Positions 38,563 to 46,832 of a stretch of DNA of 64,000 nucleotides are shown piece after piece (the first letter of the stretch is position 1; each line of letters starts with the position of its first letter). Both the position numbers and the translations under genes were made by a program. This DNA is from Dyella flagellata (GTDB lineage Bacteria > Pseudomonadota > Gammaproteobacteria > Xanthomonadales > Rhodanobacteraceae), in assembly GCF_030160275.1 (NCBI RefSeq), contig NZ_BSOA01000014.1, forward strand, positions 155,044 through 219,043. The letters run 5' to 3'. The notes below the pieces were generated by a model, which was given only the letters and a program-made list of their open reading frames with translations, was not told the origin of the DNA and made no database searches.

Positions 38563-39936
38563 CTATTGCACCACTACGTAATTCAAACCTTCATCCGTCG
38601 CCACCAGCAATACCAACTGACGCGGACGCGCCGCGGCAAGTCCTTGCAGATCCCGCAGGCTGGTGATGCGGCGATTGCCGATGCCGACGATTACGTCGCC
38701 GGTGGATAGCCCCGCCTGTGCGGCGCGGCTGTTGGGGTTCACCGCGGATAAGGTCACCCCGGTCACGCCCTGGCTGGTCTGCTCGTCACTCAGATCGCTG
38801 AAGGTCACGCCGGCGAGCCGCGGATCGAGCTTGGCGCCGTCCAGCGTGGCGAGCTTCTGCGGCGTGAGCTGCGCGGTGAGCTTGCGTGGCGCGCCATTGC
38901 GCAAAGCGGTCAAGTTAACTGCGCTGTTGGCGGGCAACAGGCCCACTATATTGCTGAGCTGGTCGGAGTTCTGCAGTGACTGGCCGTTCACGGAGGTGAT
39001 CACATCGCCCACCTCCAGCCCCGCGCGATCGGCCGCCGAACCCGGCAGCACGCGTGTTACCACCGCGCCCTCGTTGCTCTTCAGTTTCAGCATGCGCGCG
39101 ATATTCGGCGTGATGTCCTGCGTTTGCGCGCCCAGGCTGCCCCGGCTCACCTTGCCGTGGGCGATCAGCTGCTGCATCACCTCGGTGGCGATGTCGGTGG
39201 GAATCGCGAAACCGATGCCGATGTTGCCGCCCGAGGGCGACAGAATCATCGTGTTGATGCCCACCAGCTCGCCGCGCAGGTTCACCAGGGCGCCACCGGA
39301 ATTGCCGGGATTGATCGAGGCATCGGTCTGGATGAAGTTCTGGAAGCTGGAACCGCCCAGGCCAGAGCGGCGCAACGCGGACACGATGCCCGAGGTCACC
39401 GTCTGGCCTAGGCCGAACGGATCGCCCACCGCCACCACGAAGTCGCCGACGCGTAGCGCGGACGAATCGGCTACCGGCAGCGCCTGCAGCTTGTCTGCGT
39501 TGATCTTGACCACCGCCACGTCGGTGCCCGGATCGGTGCCCACCAAGGTGCCCTTGAAATTACGTCCGTCCTGCAGCGTGACCATGATGTCGTCCGCACC
39601 GCCCACCACATGATTGTTGGTGAGGATGTAGCCTTTGGCGGCGTCCACGATCACGCCCGAGCCCAGGCTCTGTTCCACCTTTTCGCGCGGCACGCCCTGC
39701 AGGCCGAAGAACTGGCGGAACACCGGATCGTTGAAGAACGGATTGCTCACTCGCACGCGCGTCTTGGTGGAAATGTTCACCACGGCCGGCGTCACCTTTT
39801 CCAGCATCGGCGCCAGCGAAGGCAGGGGTTGGCCGTTGACCGCCGGGGGCATCCCGGCGCGGGCGTGCATCGGCAGCACGGCGAGCGATGCGGCGGCGAA
39901 GAGGGCGGTGAAACTGCGAAGCAAACGCGCTTGCAT
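38563..39936 (-). CDS. degQ: DegP/DegQ (HtrA) family periplasmic serine protease
   Basis: A 457-residue Do-family protease. Signal peptide about 1-27, trypsin-like domain with His109, Asp139 and Ser213 (GNSGGAL), and two PDZ domains at about 255-345 and 365-455. ATG 39936 has an AGGAG site and a proper signal peptide; the longer frame to 40101 is not used. It acts in periplasmic protein quality control. degQ is a choice by length; degP or mucD is equally possible from sequence. No sigma-E type promoter was evident upstream. Confidence 0.9.
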   Translation of the reverse strand: MQARLLRSFTALFAAASLAVLPMHARAGMPPAVNGQPLPSLAPMLEKVTPAVVNISTKTRVRVSNPFFNDPVFRQFFGLQGVPREKVEQSLGSGVIVDAAKGYILTNNHVVGGADDIMVTLQDGRNFKGTLVGTDPGTDVAVVKINADKLQALPVADSSALRVGDFVVAVGDPFGLGQTVTSGIVSALRRSGLGGSSFQNFIQTDASINPGNSGGALVNLRGELVGINTMILSPSGGNIGIGFAIPTDIATEVMQQLIAHGKVSRGSLGAQTQDITPNIARMLKLKSNEGAVVTRVLPGSAADRAGLEVGDVITSVNGQSLQNSDQLSNIVGLLPANSAVNLTALRNGAPRKLTAQLTPQKLATLDGAKLDPRLAGVTFSDLSDEQTSQGVTGVTLSAVNPNSRAAQAGLSTGDVIVGIGNRRITSLRDLQGLAAARPRQLVLLVATDEGLNYVVVQ

Positions 39937-40415
39937 GAAATCTCCTGGTGCGAAGAAAAACTGCTGGTTCGACTCGACGCGGCGCGGACGGTTCCCCAAG
40001 CATGCACCGTGCCTTCGTTGCATGCAGCAATGTTTGATGAACGGGGTGCCACCCATTGGTGGTGTGCGTTGTAAGGCTATTGCCCGATCGCGACTAGGCA
40101 TGTCTGACGAACATTTTCAGCCGATCGCCGGTCATGCTGCAGTCAGCCCTTTACTTCCATCCGGCGCGGGGGTAACGTTCGCCCGTCACAACCACAACAT
40201 CTTGTGTGCGGCCATCCGTGTCCCACCCAAGTGCTGGGGCGGTGAATCAAGTCAGGAGGGGCTGTCGCTGTTAGCGAAAAAGCCGAACTCGACCCTCATG
40301 CGTGGGGCATGAATCGGGTGCGATCGGGTCGTTTTCCCGGCTACTGACACTACTTACACCTATAAGACCAGAAACCATCGGGGCCGCAAGGCCATGCCAG
40401 GAGGTCAGGAAGCCA
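39937..40415. other. Divergent promoter region of degQ and nrdJ
   Basis: 479 bases with no gene. It must hold promoters for the minus-strand protease and the plus-strand ribonucleotide reductase. A candidate NrdR box lies at 40192-40207. I searched for the conserved B12-box of a cobalamin riboswitch and did not find one. Confidence 0.6.
40192..40207 (+). promoter_or_regulatory. Candidate NrdR box upstream of nrdJ
   Basis: CCACAACATCTTGTGT closely matches the NrdR-box pattern acaCwAtATcTtGtgt known from proteobacterial ribonucleotide reductase promoters. It lies 209 bases before the NrdJa ATG. NrdR boxes usually occur in pairs about three helical turns apart; I found no good second copy, so the call is tentative. 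Confidence 0.45.
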
Positions 40416-42563
40416 ATGAGCATCCTGCGTGCAACAAATACCGGCCGCGATGCCGCCGCCATTCCGCTGCAGAGCGCATCGCAGGACATCTGGGACAAGA
40501 AGTACCGCCTGCGCACCAAGAACGGCGAGCCGGTAGACGCCGCCATCGACGACACCTGGAAGCGCGTCGCGCACGCGCTGGCTGAAGTAGAAGCCACGCC
40601 GGAGTTGCGTGAGCACTGGCATGAGCGTTTCCTGTGGGCGCTGCGCCGCGGAGCGATTCCCGCCGGCCGCATCACCTCCAATGCCGGTGCGCTGGAGCAC
40701 AAGCCTGCCACCTCCACCATCAATTGCACCGTGTCCGGCACCATCCGCGACTCGATGGACGACATCCTGCAGAAGGTGCACGAGGCGGGGCTTACGCTGA
40801 AAGCGGGCTGTGGCATTGGTTATGAATTCAGTACGTTGCGCCCGCGCGGCGCGTACGTGTCGGGCGCGGGCGCCTACACCAGCGGCCCGCTGTCGTTCAT
40901 GGATATCTACGACAAGATGTGCTTCACCGTGTCCTCCGCCGGCGGACGCCGCGGTGCGCAGATGGGCACGTTCGACGTCAGCCATCCGGATGTCAAGGAA
41001 TTCATCCGCGCCAAGCGCGAGAACGGCCGCCTGCGCCAGTTCAACCTGTCGCTGCTGATCACCGATGGCTTCATGCAGGCGGTGGAGCACGACCAGGACT
41101 GGCCGATGGTCTTCCCGGTTCATGTAAAAGAGCAGGGCGACATCGACCTCGCTGACGCCAGCAAGGTGGTGTGGCGCGAATGGCCCACCAGTGAAAACTA
41201 CGTCGTGCGCGACGACGGCCTGGTCGCCTGCAAGATCTATGGGCACATCCGCGCGCGTCATCTGTGGGACATGATCATGGTCTCCACCTATGACTACGCC
41301 GAGCCCGGGTTCATCCTCATCGACAAGGTGAACGAGATGAACAACAACTGGTGGTGCGAGCATATTCGCGCTACCAACCCATGCGGCGAACAGCCATTGC
41401 CGCCCTACGGCTCCTGCCTCCTGGGCTCGGTCAACCTCACCACCTTCGTGCGTGATCCGTTCGGCCCCAAGGCCCGTTTCGACTGGGACGAATACCGCGA
41501 AGTCGTGAAGATTTTCACCCGCATGCTCGACAACGTGGTGGAGATCAACGGCCTGCCGCTGGAGCAGCAGCGCAACGAGATCCTGTCCAAGCGTCGCCAT
41601 GGCATGGGCTTTCTCGGTCTTGGCAGCACCCTCACCATGCTGAAGATGCGCTACGGCTGCGCCGACGCGGTGGCCTTCACCGAAGACGTGTCGCGCGAAA
41701 TGGCCGTGGCCGGTTGGGAGGTGGCGCTGGACCTGGCCAAGGAGAAAGGCCCGGCCCCGATACTCGCCAAGAACTACACCGTCACCGGCGACATGCTGCG
41801 CAAGCGTCCGGAAATGGCCGTCGACGGCTACAAGGCCGGCGACCTGATTCCTGGCCGCGTGCTGCACGCCAAGTACAGCCGTTACATGCAGCGCATCGCC
41901 GAGGTGGCGCCCAATCTCGTCAAGGAACTGGCCGAGACGGGCGCGCGCTTCACCCACCACAGCTCGATCGCGCCTACCGGCACCATCTCCCTCTCGCTGG
42001 CCAACAACGCCAGCAACGGCATCGAGCCGAGCTTCGCCCATCACTACTCGCGCAACGTAATCCGCGAGGGCCGCAAGACCAAAGAGAAAGTGGAGGTGTA
42101 CAGCTTCGAGCTGCTCGCCTACCGCGCGCTCATCAATGCCGAGGCCATGCCGTTCGGCGACGATCCCAAGGCCAAGCTGCCCGAATACTTCGTTGCGGCC
42201 GACGACATCAGCCCGAAAGAGCACGTGGACATCCAGGCCGCCGCGCAACTGTGGGTGGATTCATCCATCTCCAAGACTGCGAACGTCCCCACCGACTACC
42301 CCTACGAAGACTTCAAAGACATCTACTTCTACGCCTATAAACAGGGCCTCAAGGGCTGCACCACGTTCCGCTTCAACCCCGCTGCATTCCAGGGCGTGCT
42401 GGTCAAGGAAGCCGACCTGGAGAACACCCTCTACCGCTTCGAATTGGAGGACGGTAGTGTTGTGGAACTGAAAGGCAACGAAGAAGTGGAGTACGACGGA
42501 GAGACACACACCGCCGCCAATTTGTTCGATGCTTTGAAGGAAGGCTATTACGGAAAGTTTTAG
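40416..42563 (+). CDS. nrdJ: Adenosylcobalamin-dependent ribonucleotide reductase, large part (NrdJa)
   Basis: A 715-residue class II ribonucleotide reductase that makes deoxyribonucleotides using coenzyme B12 and needs no oxygen-derived radical. Active-site features are INCTVSGT (first active Cys), NPCGEQPLPPYGSC (Asn, thiyl Cys, Glu) and APTGTISL. No N-terminal ATP-cone is seen. The C-terminal Cys pair needed for re-reduction is absent here and lies instead in NrdJb (43354-44088). ATG 40416 has the site AGGAAG; the open frame to 40302 is ignored. Confidence 0.95.
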   Translation: MSILRATNTGRDAAAIPLQSASQDIWDKKYRLRTKNGEPVDAAIDDTWKRVAHALAEVEATPELREHWHERFLWALRRGAIPAGRITSNAGALEHKPATSTINCTVSGTIRDSMDDILQKVHEAGLTLKAGCGIGYEFSTLRPRGAYVSGAGAYTSGPLSFMDIYDKMCFTVSSAGGRRGAQMGTFDVSHPDVKEFIRAKRENGRLRQFNLSLLITDGFMQAVEHDQDWPMVFPVHVKEQGDIDLADASKVVWREWPTSENYVVRDDGLVACKIYGHIRARHLWDMIMVSTYDYAEPGFILIDKVNEMNNNWWCEHIRATNPCGEQPLPPYGSCLLGSVNLTTFVRDPFGPKARFDWDEYREVVKIFTRMLDNVVEINGLPLEQQRNEILSKRRHGMGFLGLGSTLTMLKMRYGCADAVAFTEDVSREMAVAGWEVALDLAKEKGPAPILAKNYTVTGDMLRKRPEMAVDGYKAGDLIPGRVLHAKYSRYMQRIAEVAPNLVKELAETGARFTHHSSIAPTGTISLSLANNASNGIEPSFAHHYSRNVIREGRKTKEKVEVYSFELLAYRALINAEAMPFGDDPKAKLPEYFVAADDISPKEHVDIQAAAQLWVDSSISKTANVPTDYPYEDFKDIYFYAYKQGLKGCTTFRFNPAAFQGVLVKEADLENTLYRFELEDGSVVELKGNEEVEYDGETHTAANLFDALKEGYYGKF

Positions 42564-42659
42564 TAGTGGCACGCAACGCGAAATCGCGCTACGTTTCCGC
42601 ACACCGTCAGTAAGCCTGATGAAGGTTCCATAACAAACGTACCGGAGGGGAATACCCGC

Positions 42660-43139
42660 ATGTCCATCGATACCGAGTTCGAAGTCCATCATGACGACCT
42701 GCTCACACCGGCTGCCCCGGTAGCCGAAGAGCCCGCTCCGGCAGCAGCGCCGAAGAAGGCCCGCCGCAAGAAAGCAGCTAAAAAAGCTGCCGCCAAGAAA
42801 GCCGCTCCGGCCAAGAAGGGCGCAGCCAAGAAAGCGGTGAAGAAGGCCGCCAAGAAGGGCGCCGCTAAGAAGGCAACCAAGAAAGCTGCCAAGAAAGCTG
42901 CCAAGAAGGGCGCTGCGAAGAAAGCCAGCAAGAAGGCCGCCAAGAAAGGCGCGGCCCGCAAAGCTGCAAAGAAGGTCAGCAGCAAGAAGACGGCCCGCAA
43001 GGCCGCATCGAAGAAGACAGCCAAGAAGGCTGCTAGCAAGAAAACCGCCAAAAAGGCGGTAAAGAGGTCCACTGCCAGCAAGAAGGCCGGTCGTAAGGCG
43101 ACCAAGAAAACCGCCAAGAAGGCCGCCCGCAAGAAGTAA
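42660..43139 (+). CDS. Histone H1-like Lys/Ala-rich protein
   Basis: A 159-residue protein with a short acidic head (about 1-35) and a tail made almost only of Lys, Ala and some Gly, Thr, Ser and Arg in KKAAKK-type repeats, as in AlgP and HctB-type proteins. Such tails bind DNA without sequence preference. A strong GGAGG site precedes the ATG. It sits between the two halves of the split ribonucleotide reductase and is followed by its own terminator. Confidence 0.88.
   Translation: MSIDTEFEVHHDDLLTPAAPVAEEPAPAAAPKKARRKKAAKKAAAKKAAPAKKGAAKKAVKKAAKKGAAKKATKKAAKKAAKKGAAKKASKKAAKKGAARKAAKKVSSKKTARKAASKKTAKKAASKKTAKKAVKRSTASKKAGRKATKKTAKKAARKK
42760..43135 (+). repeat. Degenerate short repeats in the H1-like gene
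   Basis: The reading frame repeats AAGAAGGCC/AAGAAAGCC-type units many times. The repeats make the region prone to length change by slippage, as in other AlgP-type genes. Confidence 0.7.
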
Positions 43140-43148
43140 GCAGCATGC

Positions 43149-43185
43149 AATCCGGCCCGGCGCGAGTCGGGCCGGATTTCTTTTT
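43149..43185 (+). terminator. Intrinsic terminator after the H1-like gene
   Basis: An 11-bp stem (43149-43159 with 43168-43178) with an 8-base loop, followed by TTTCTTTTT. It lies 9 bases past the stop, and so separates the H1-like gene from NrdJb. Confidence 0.92.
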
Positions 43186-43236
43186 CAGACCCTCTCGCAT
43201 TCAACGTGGATGTAGCGAGGGACACCAGGTTTCTCT

Positions 43237-43271
43237 CCCTCTCCCACGCGAGGAGAGGGTTGGGGTGAGGG
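43237..43271. repeat. CCCTCTCC...GGAGAGGG hairpin repeat
   Basis: An 8-bp stem (43237-43244 with 43252-43259) followed by GTTGGGGTGAGGG. This pattern is a common dispersed intergenic repeat in GC-rich proteobacteria; only this copy is seen here. It lies in the NrdJb leader. Confidence 0.5.
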
Positions 43272-43353
43272 CCAAGCTCGCCACAGCGCTTCAAAAGCCG
43301 CTGGCGAGCCCTCATCTCGGATAAGCGCCACCCTCAGAACAGGAAACAGCAGC

Positions 43354-44088
43354 ATGACGATCAAGATCGCAAAGAAGATCAAGGGCTACGAGGTCGTCAA
43401 ACCCGAAGACAAGGCCGCGGCCGCCGCCCAGTCCGCTGTCGAGCAGCCGAAAGAGGCGCCGATGGCCGAAGTCATCCAGATGCATGAAAGCCTGGAGCGC
43501 CCCGAAGCCCTGATCGGCTCCACCTTCAAGATCAAGTCTCCGCTGTTCGAGCACGCCCTGTACGTCACCATCAACGACATCGTGCTCAACGCCGGCACTC
43601 CCTACGAGCAGCGCCGCCCCTTCGAGATCTTCATCAACTCGAAGAACATGGACCACTTCCAGTGGATCGTCGCGCTCACCCGCATTCTCTCCGCCGTGTT
43701 TCGCAAGGGTGGCGACGTCACCTTCATCGTGGAAGAGCTCAAGGCGGTGTTCGACCCCCGTGGCGGCTACTTCAAGGCGGGCGGCGTCTACATGCCCAGC
43801 ATCGTGGCCGAGATCGGCGCCGTGATCGAGCAGCATATGAAGAACATCGGCCTGATCCACGACCCCGAGATGACCGACGCCCAGCGTGCCCTGATCGCCG
43901 AAAAGCGCGCGGCCTACGAGAACGCCGCGCAAAAAAAAACTGAGCTGAGCCCCACCGACGCCGACACCAACGATTCGGCCGGCTTCCCGCCGGGAGCGAC
44001 CTTGTGTGCGAAGTGCAATACCAAGGCGCTGGTGCTGATGGATGGGTGCCAGACTTGTTTGAATTGCGGATATAGCAAGTGTGGCTAA
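43354..44088 (+). CDS. Ribonucleotide reductase class II, C-terminal part (NrdJb, TSCPD domain)
   Basis: A 244-residue protein matching the detached C-terminal part of class II ribonucleotide reductases (NrdJb): a TSCPD-like domain about 45-165, a linker, and a zinc-ribbon-like end LCAKCNTKALVLMDGCQTCLNCGYSKCG whose cysteines would bind zinc and re-reduce the active site of NrdJa. Split nrdJa/nrdJb pairs are known in Pseudomonas. Here the two halves are separated by the H1-like gene and its terminator, so NrdJb needs its own promoter. Confidence 0.9.
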   Translation: MTIKIAKKIKGYEVVKPEDKAAAAAQSAVEQPKEAPMAEVIQMHESLERPEALIGSTFKIKSPLFEHALYVTINDIVLNAGTPYEQRRPFEIFINSKNMDHFQWIVALTRILSAVFRKGGDVTFIVEELKAVFDPRGGYFKAGGVYMPSIVAEIGAVIEQHMKNIGLIHDPEMTDAQRALIAEKRAAYENAAQKKTELSPTDADTNDSAGFPPGATLCAKCNTKALVLMDGCQTCLNCGYSKCG

Positions 44089-44118
44089 TGGGCTAAATCA
44101 AGCTCGGAACATCTGAGA

Positions 44119-44144
44119 AGGGCGGTAGGAATGCCGCCCTTTTT
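44119..44144 (+). terminator. Intrinsic terminator after NrdJb
   Basis: AGGGCGG (44119-44125) pairs with CCGCCCT (44134-44140), followed by TTTTT. It lies 30 bases past the NrdJb stop and marks the left edge of the AT-richer island. Confidence 0.88.
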
Positions 44145-44247
44145 GCTGCATGAGCAGGGATGCTGCATAATCGAACGACGAATTTAGGCAGCATTTCACG
44201 CGCTACGCGGGCGCGCGACGCTTAATTCGAAGGAAAGGGGGGGGCTA

Positions 44248-44781
44248 ATGGTTCTCAAAAGAGTGATGCTGCACTTGATGCTCTTGCTGCTTTTTGTCGT
44301 ACTAACCGGCTGTAACATGCCGGTCAAGCCGCGTATGAAAGATGCACCTCAATTGGCGCCTGGTAAGGGTGTCTTGGTCGCCTGCATAGAAATGCCGTAT
44401 TTATTGCGGAGCAATCATTTGCCGACGAGTCTTCAAGTAGTCAATCTAAGCGGCTCGGCAATATCGGGTGAATTCGTCACATTGGATTCAGCGGTAACAT
44501 TAATCGCCATCCCGCTTTCCGCCGGAACGTATCAGTTGAGATCGCTGAACATAGGAGGCTGGTACTCCCGTTTGAGCCCTATGAACTTTAATATCGCCGC
44601 GGGAAAGATCAACTATGTGGGCGACCTGATGATGGTGATGCAAGCAGCTTCCGGCGGCACGGATTACATTGTTCACACTAAAATCTACGACTATCGTCAG
44701 TACACTCTGCCGAAAATCACTACGCAGTATCCGGCATTATCGAGCAATTATCCTATTGCCGTGAATATCATTAATCGCTAG
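44248..44781 (+). CDS. Lipoprotein of unknown function
   Basis: A 177-residue protein. The N-terminal signal peptide ends in lipobox LTGC (Cys22), so it is a lipoprotein. The mature part looks beta-rich (LVACIEMPYLL, YQLRSLNIGGWY, KINYVGDLMMVMQ). I do not recognise the family; the general plan recalls small outer-membrane lipoproteins with a carbohydrate-like beta sandwich. A strong GGAAAGGGG site precedes the ATG. First gene of a five-gene AT-richer stretch; base composition is unlike its neighbours, a sign of transfer. Confidence 0.78.
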   Translation: MVLKRVMLHLMLLLLFVVLTGCNMPVKPRMKDAPQLAPGKGVLVACIEMPYLLRSNHLPTSLQVVNLSGSAISGEFVTLDSAVTLIAIPLSAGTYQLRSLNIGGWYSRLSPMNFNIAAGKINYVGDLMMVMQAASGGTDYIVHTKIYDYRQYTLPKITTQYPALSSNYPIAVNIINR

Positions 44782-44815
44782 GCAAAAATAGGTTCCAAGG
44801 CAAAAATAGGTTCCA
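44780..44815 (+). repeat. 18-base tandem duplication
   Basis: Two exact copies of AGGCAAAAATAGGTTCCA lie head to tail directly after the stop of the first lipoprotein gene. It may have arisen by slippage; no hairpin or other function is visible. Confidence 0.85.
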
Positions 44816-44904
44816 GGTTAATTTTCTTGGTCGAAAGCAATGGTGAAGCCAAGCCTAAGCATCTGGATCGGTATGCTTTTCAAAGATCACATGGAGAGAA
44901 GATC

Positions 44905-45624
44905 ATGCGCGCTCGACATATTTTGTTGCTGACGGCATTGTGTCTTGCGGGATGCGCACCACAGCAGAGGAAGCTCATCGCTTATTCCGGCACCCCACGT
45001 GCCGCGAGTAGTCTCGCAATGCTCAAGCCACAGTTTGCGATTTCTATCATTGCTATCGATGGCGATACCAGCAAACGTGCATTTCCTCTGGGCGAATTTC
45101 GAGACACAGACACAACAATCTATCTCGAACCGGGTAGGCATCGCCTGGCGCTCCGGTACCGAACGGCCGTGAGCTTTGGGCTCTCGACGGTAAATATGGA
45201 CGTAGCGCTGGTTGCTGGACACCGCTATCTGGTGCTTGCCTCTACTCAAGGGTCGAGATGGTGGGGCAGGCGTACTTGGCGTCCGGAATTGGAGGACATG
45301 ACCGATCATCCCGGACTCTGGTGTGTTGACTACCCTCTTCGCGAATGCGAGGGTCACTCCTTCCCTCAAGAAAAGGAAGCCGCTGTTTCGCCGGCTCCCG
45401 TGTTGCGAGGTGATATATCTCCCCCGCCAGAGTCAACGCTCGCAAAAAAAGCAGATAACGTTGACATGCTAAATGCAGCGCAGCGGGCTTCTACGGCGAT
45501 AGGCTGCGGTAGTGTGCAAGAAATTAACGGAGCCACCTTTGAAGCGCAATGTCAGGAATACGCTGTAGCGATCGAGTGCGGTGATAACTATGTCTGCCGG
45601 CCAACACATGTCATCAAGCAGTGA
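44905..45624 (+). CDS. Lipoprotein of unknown function
   Basis: A 239-residue lipoprotein: signal peptide with lipobox LAGC (Cys17), a beta-rich domain to about 130 with the pattern TTIYLEPGRHRLALRYRT, which recalls DUF2846-type or PEGA-like lipoprotein domains, and a C-terminal part with four Cys (GCGSVQ, AQCQ, IECGDNYVC). ATG 44905 directly precedes the signal peptide. I cannot assign a function. Like the previous gene it has a lower GC content than the surroundings. The C-terminal part overlaps the next gene by about 35 bases. Confidence 0.78.
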   Translation: MRARHILLLTALCLAGCAPQQRKLIAYSGTPRAASSLAMLKPQFAISIIAIDGDTSKRAFPLGEFRDTDTTIYLEPGRHRLALRYRTAVSFGLSTVNMDVALVAGHRYLVLASTQGSRWWGRRTWRPELEDMTDHPGLWCVDYPLRECEGHSFPQEKEAAVSPAPVLRGDISPPPESTLAKKADNVDMLNAAQRASTAIGCGSVQEINGATFEAQCQEYAVAIECGDNYVCRPTHVIKQ

Positions 45625-46180
45625 ATCAGCGGCAAGCCACATTTTCGACATTGGGAATGATGTCGGTACACCTTTGCCAAACTATCTTCATCTGGCACGT
45701 GGTCTTCCGCCTCTGAATGCGCACATTTTGCTTGGCCGCCTGAAGGTTAATGGTGTCGACGCGCATTTATCGGGTGAAAACATCGTTCAGATGGACCCTT
45801 TATGGTTTTATGCCTTGGGTGGCGTTCGCATCTTTGTGCGCAGCGAGCATATCGCCACTGCGCTCGATGTTATTAACGCCATTCGGAAGGGAGACTATGA
45901 CGTGACGGAGGCGGAGGAAATGCCTGCTTCAGGCACGGATCGTCTCGACAGAAAACGTCTGCTTGGGTGGAAGATCGTATTGTTGGTCGCTCTCTTGATC
46001 GGAGGGCTATCGCTTGTCGTGCTGTGGTGGCCGCCATACGAGCTGTCCTTCCATGCCATAAAACACGTACCTCCTTCTGATCTATCCGGCAGACGGATGG
46101 CGAGCGCTCTTCTTTTAGCGTATGCCGCCTTCTGGCTGCTCTTCGTCGAGGGCGTTGTCAGGCGGCAGAGAAGACCTTGA
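45590..46180 (+). CDS. DUF2007-like protein with C-terminal membrane segments
   Basis: About 196 residues. The N-terminal part (YLHLARGLPPLNAHILLGRLKVNGVDAHLSGEN, then VRIFVRSEHIATALDVINAI) resembles the DUF2007 'putative signal transducing' domain, which has a PII-like plan. Two membrane helices follow at about 125-150 and 165-190. The start is uncertain: GTG 45581, ATG 45590 and ATG 45608 are possible and none has a strong ribosome site. The overlap with the lipoprotein gene suggests coupling. Confidence 0.65.
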   Translation: MSAGQHMSSSSESAASHIFDIGNDVGTPLPNYLHLARGLPPLNAHILLGRLKVNGVDAHLSGENIVQMDPLWFYALGGVRIFVRSEHIATALDVINAIRKGDYDVTEAEEMPASGTDRLDRKRLLGWKIVLLVALLIGGLSLVVLWWPPYELSFHAIKHVPPSDLSGRRMASALLLAYAAFWLLFVEGVVRRQRRP

Positions 46181-46431
46181 CGGTAGCCTCTTCTAATAAA
46201 TGGCTTCTTGACATCTTTCTGCTAAAGTCAGGTAATGAAGTTGCAGGGCGGTAGGCGACAATCGTCAGCCTGCTGGACGGGGGCATCTATTCTGTAGTCG
46301 GAAGAAGGCATTGAGCTTTGTTCTTCCTTGCTGTCATTTGGGTAGATTGCACCTGGCGGGCTTTGATTGGGTTGCTGCGGGAAGGGAAGTTTCTCTGGAA
46401 AAGGGTGTACAAACACTACTGGAGATAACGC

Positions 46432-46830
46432 ATGTTTCGCATGACAAGTTTCTTCGCGGTGGCCGTCATTTTTCAGCTTCTCATTTCTAGTTCTGTTTGT
46501 GCGAACGATACAAATCGGGCGAGCGACCGAAAAACCTACACCACCTTCGGCCTAAGAAGCTGCAGCAAATGGCTTCAAGATGAGAAGGATGCAAAGACGG
46601 CATCGCAAAATGGCTTCAATGAATTGAATTTCATTGACGATCAAAGCTGGTTGGCGGGGTTCATCAGTGGATTCAATGTGGCGATAACTGATCGCCAGGA
46701 TCTTCTATCAGAGATGGACCTTCAGGCCGCGTCGAGTCGGGTTAGCGTGTATTGCAACAAAAATAAAAACGCCAGTGTTCCGGACGCGGTAATTGCTCTT
46801 TTCGTTGAGATTGCGAAGAGCGGTAAGTAG
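46432..46830 (+). CDS. Small exported protein of unknown function
   Basis: A 132-residue protein with a signal peptide (about 1-24, ending SSVCA) and two Cys in the mature part (SCSKW near 45 and VYCNKN near 105) that could form a disulfide. The pattern SWLAGFISGFN followed by YCNKN and an amphipathic helix recalls small periplasmic proteins such as the Rap1a/Tai immunity group, but the match is only by eye. A GGAGATAACGC site precedes the ATG. Two bases separate its stop from the next gene. Confidence 0.7.
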   Translation: MFRMTSFFAVAVIFQLLISSSVCANDTNRASDRKTYTTFGLRSCSKWLQDEKDAKTASQNGFNELNFIDDQSWLAGFISGFNVAITDRQDLLSEMDLQAASSRVSVYCNKNKNASVPDAVIALFVEIAKSGK

Positions 46831-46832
46831 AC

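Noticed and set aside
39937..40415. Cobalamin riboswitch before the B12-dependent ribonucleotide reductase
   Set aside because: Expected by function, but I found no B12-box or matching helices; only the NrdR-like site is visible.
46228..46416. 62-residue minus-strand frame in the gap before the exported-protein gene
   Set aside because: Weak codon bias, Pro/Gln-rich content and no ribosome site; more likely non-coding leader.
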